Positions 4,216-5,592 of a stretch of 5,592 bases of DNA are shown piece by piece. Source of the DNA: an uncultured Porticoccus sp. (GTDB lineage Bacteria > Pseudomonadota > Gammaproteobacteria > Pseudomonadales > Porticoccaceae). The stretch is taken from contig CATLZI010000150.1 in the NCBI GenBank assembly GCA_950063125.1, positions 1-5,592 on the forward strand, in the 5' to 3' direction. Each line of letters opens with the position of its first letter. Position 1 is the stretch's first letter. A program made the translations under genes and the position numbers. Under the pieces are notes generated by a model. The model searched no databases. It saw only the letters and a program-made list of their open reading frames with translations, and was not told the origin of the DNA.

Positions 4216-5319
4216 CTACAAACTGGTCTTCTTTAGTAACACCCCACATTCGAGATGATGGGTATAGGGAAATTGATCAAAAACCGCAAAATGTTCAATT
4301 CGATGGCTGTTGCCTATGACCTTCAGGTTTTCTCTCAGAGTTAGTGGGTTGCAGGAGATATAGAGAATGTTGTCAAACTCCATGGCCAGTTGAAGCGTCT
4401 GGCTATCCAAGCCGGCCCTTGGTGGGTCCAGAAAGAGGGTGCTGAAACTATAGCTGTGCAGGTCGATATCCTGCAACCTGCGGAATGGGCGAACACCTTC
4501 CAGCGCCTGACAGAAGTCTTCGCTGGACATTCTCACAATGGTGACATTATCAATTTCATTGCTGTGCAGATTGGTTGTTGCCGATTTCACTGAGATTTTA
4601 GAGATCTCTGTTGCCAGCACACGATTAAAATTTTGTGCCAGGACACAGGTAAAATTACCATTTCCACAGTACAGCTCCAGTAGATCACCACCACAGCTCT
4701 TGGTCTTGTCCAGTGACCAGGCCAGCATTTGCTGATTGATGACGGCATTGGGTTGAGTAAAACCGCCCTCAACCTGCTGATACTGATAATTTTTGTTATC
4801 GACCTGCAATTTTTCCAGGACAAAGTCCCGCTCAAGGGTGAGTTTCTGTTTACGGCTTCTGCCGATGACAGCAACACCGATACGTTGCTGCAGCGCCTCT
4901 GCAGCCGACTGCCACTCGCCATCCAGTTTCCTGTGATAGAGCAGTGTGATCAACGCATCGCCACTCAGCGTGGTTAAAAATTCCACTGAAAATAAACGCC
5001 TACTCAATATCGAAGACGCGTTGATCTCTGTGATCAGCGAAGTCATGAGGCGATTGATCAGTACAGAGCCAATCGGAAATTCCGTGATGATGTAGGGCGT
5101 TTTCTGACCCGGCTCATTCATGGCAAAATTTGCCCGGCCATTTTCGTGCCAGATACGAAATTCGGCGCGCATCCGAAAGTGCAGTGGCTCTGATGGATAG
5201 ACTTCTATTTTTTCAGGAAGAGAAATATCCCGGAAGGTGGTACGTAGCTCCGTGAGCTTTTCGTCAAGTTGTTGCTGGTAATTATCGGGATTAACGGTTT
5301 GCACTGATTGCCTCACCAT
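4216..5319 (-). CDS. trmA: tRNA (uracil-54, C5)-methyltransferase TrmA
   Basis: TrmA uses S-adenosylmethionine to make 5-methyluridine at position 54 in the T loop of tRNAs. The 367-residue product is essentially the length of E. coli TrmA (366) and matches it throughout. MRAEFRIWH is at 50-58 and GGFTQPNAVINQQML at 185-199, with the conserved Gln189. The SAM-binding motif LLELYCGNGNF is at 213-223, followed by RVLATEISKISV at 233-244. FLDPPRAGLD is at 296-305, with the catalytic-site Asp298, and ILYISCNPLTL at 318-328 carries the nucleophile Cys323. HHLECGVLL at 354-362 carries the general base Glu357. All key residues are present, so it should be active. The ATG at 5319 fits the family N-terminus, but no clear Shine-Dalgarno is seen; the upstream bases are AAAATCCCCCG. 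The enzyme is cytoplasmic and housekeeping. The + strand and other-frame ORFs within it are shadows. Confidence 0.97.
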   Translation of the reverse strand: MVRQSVQTVNPDNYQQQLDEKLTELRTTFRDISLPEKIEVYPSEPLHFRMRAEFRIWHENGRANFAMNEPGQKTPYIITEFPIGSVLINRLMTSLITEINASSILSRRLFSVEFLTTLSGDALITLLYHRKLDGEWQSAAEALQQRIGVAVIGRSRKQKLTLERDFVLEKLQVDNKNYQYQQVEGGFTQPNAVINQQMLAWSLDKTKSCGGDLLELYCGNGNFTCVLAQNFNRVLATEISKISVKSATTNLHSNEIDNVTIVRMSSEDFCQALEGVRPFRRLQDIDLHSYSFSTLFLDPPRAGLDSQTLQLAMEFDNILYISCNPLTLRENLKVIGNSHRIEHFAVFDQFPYTHHLECGVLLKKTSL

Positions 5320-5435
5320 CGGGGGATTTTCAACTGGATACTAACGCTGCCCCTTGAAGAGGCCTATGCATTAAAGAGTGAGGTGTACAGTCAAACTTGC
5401 GATACCACTGGTTCGGGAAGAGAGGGTATGGCTGT
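5320..5435 (-). promoter_or_regulatory. Intergenic region upstream of trmA, weak promoter only
   Basis: These 116 bases lie between the stop of the unrecognised upstream gene and the trmA start. On the - strand TTGACT (5394-5389) is a good -35 candidate, but at 15-17 bases spacing only TAATGC or ATGCAT is found, a poor -10. No strong hairpin with a T run is visible, so read-through from the upstream gene into trmA is possible. Confidence 0.25.
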
Positions 5436-5592
5436 TTACTTCTTGCTCGCATCTCTCAACCGGCGCTGTGCTTCCAGGTAGCGCGGCATTGGTCCGGCAT
5501 CTTCATACACCTCGCTACCCTCTTCAACACGGATAACCTTGGGGCCAGGTATATAGGGCATTTCAGCCTCCAGTGTTTCCAGTGCAACACTC
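5436..5592 (-). CDS. C-terminal end of an unrecognised protein (5' end outside window)
   Basis: Reading leftward from the window edge, one frame stays open for 51 codons and stops with TAA at 5438-5436. It contains EAEMPYIPGPKVIRVEEGSE, then VYEDAGPMPRYLEAQRRLRD and ends ASKK. The segment is rich in charged residues, lacks membrane helices, and has the look of a conserved soluble or periplasmic tail (a Pro-rich linker, a short strand VIRVEEG, and a terminal basic helix). I do not recognise the family. The frame is supported by its amino-acid make-up and by the absence of any competing ORF. It is upstream of trmA on the same strand with 116 bases between. Because the start is missing, size and localisation are unknown. 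Confidence 0.6.
   Translation of the reverse strand, partial: SVALETLEAEMPYIPGPKVIRVEEGSEVYEDAGPMPRYLEAQRRLRDASKK

Noticed and set aside
4587..4922. 111-codon - strand ORF and several + strand ORFs inside trmA
   Set aside because: All lie within a full-length TrmA with intact catalytic motifs; they are frame shadows.
1..5592. CRISPR arrays, tRNA or rRNA genes, insertion sequences, prophage genes
   Set aside because: No regularly spaced repeats, cloverleaf-type sequences, transposase motifs or terminal repeats were seen on either strand.

Overview
The window reads as chromosomal DNA of moderate GC content from a gammaproteobacterium, probably a marine or environmental non-enteric one. The main evidence is a full-length TrmA that is close to the E. 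coli protein from end to end, a DUF2489 protein, and the C-terminal part of RmuC. Genus and species cannot be fixed from sequence reading alone.

Layout from left to right: (1) On the + strand, the 3' end of rmuC (2-442) and a membrane-anchored DUF2489 protein (514-1014), probably co-transcribed and closed by a terminator-like hairpin that overlaps the DUF2489 stop codon. (2) About 640 bases (1015-1650) without a confident gene. This stretch holds a promoter-like pair, a 33-codon ORF, a bulged hairpin, a 67-codon Gln/Asn-rich ORF with a strong Shine-Dalgarno and a small hairpin with a T run, all on the + strand. It is either a cryptic small transcription unit or a decayed remnant. (3) On the - strand, three small co-directional genes: a four-helix membrane protein (2856-2497), a second four-helix membrane protein with a GTG start (2424-2020) and a DUF1330 protein (1977-1651). 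A perfect TATAAT lies just upstream of the first. (4) A 320-base divergent intergenic region (2857-3176) with a perfect 9-bp inverted repeat and several smaller palindromes. (5) On the + strand, a small lipoprotein (3177-3494) with a charged helical domain, closed by a long nested hairpin that has T-rich flanks on both strands and so can serve both convergent genes. (6) On the - strand, an exported Cys-containing protein (4069-3671) resembling Rap1a-like immunity proteins, then trmA (5319-4216) and the last 51 codons of an unrecognised gene (5592-5436).

Most of the window is housekeeping or small conserved genes: DNA maintenance (RmuC), tRNA modification (TrmA) and envelope proteins. No CRISPR array, insertion sequence, tRNA, rRNA, integron cassette or multi-gene defence system is visible. 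The stretches that best repay a second look are the unassigned 1015-1650 region, the inverted repeat at 2950-2974, and the isolated immunity-like exported protein. I did not find convincing evidence of a new multi-gene system.
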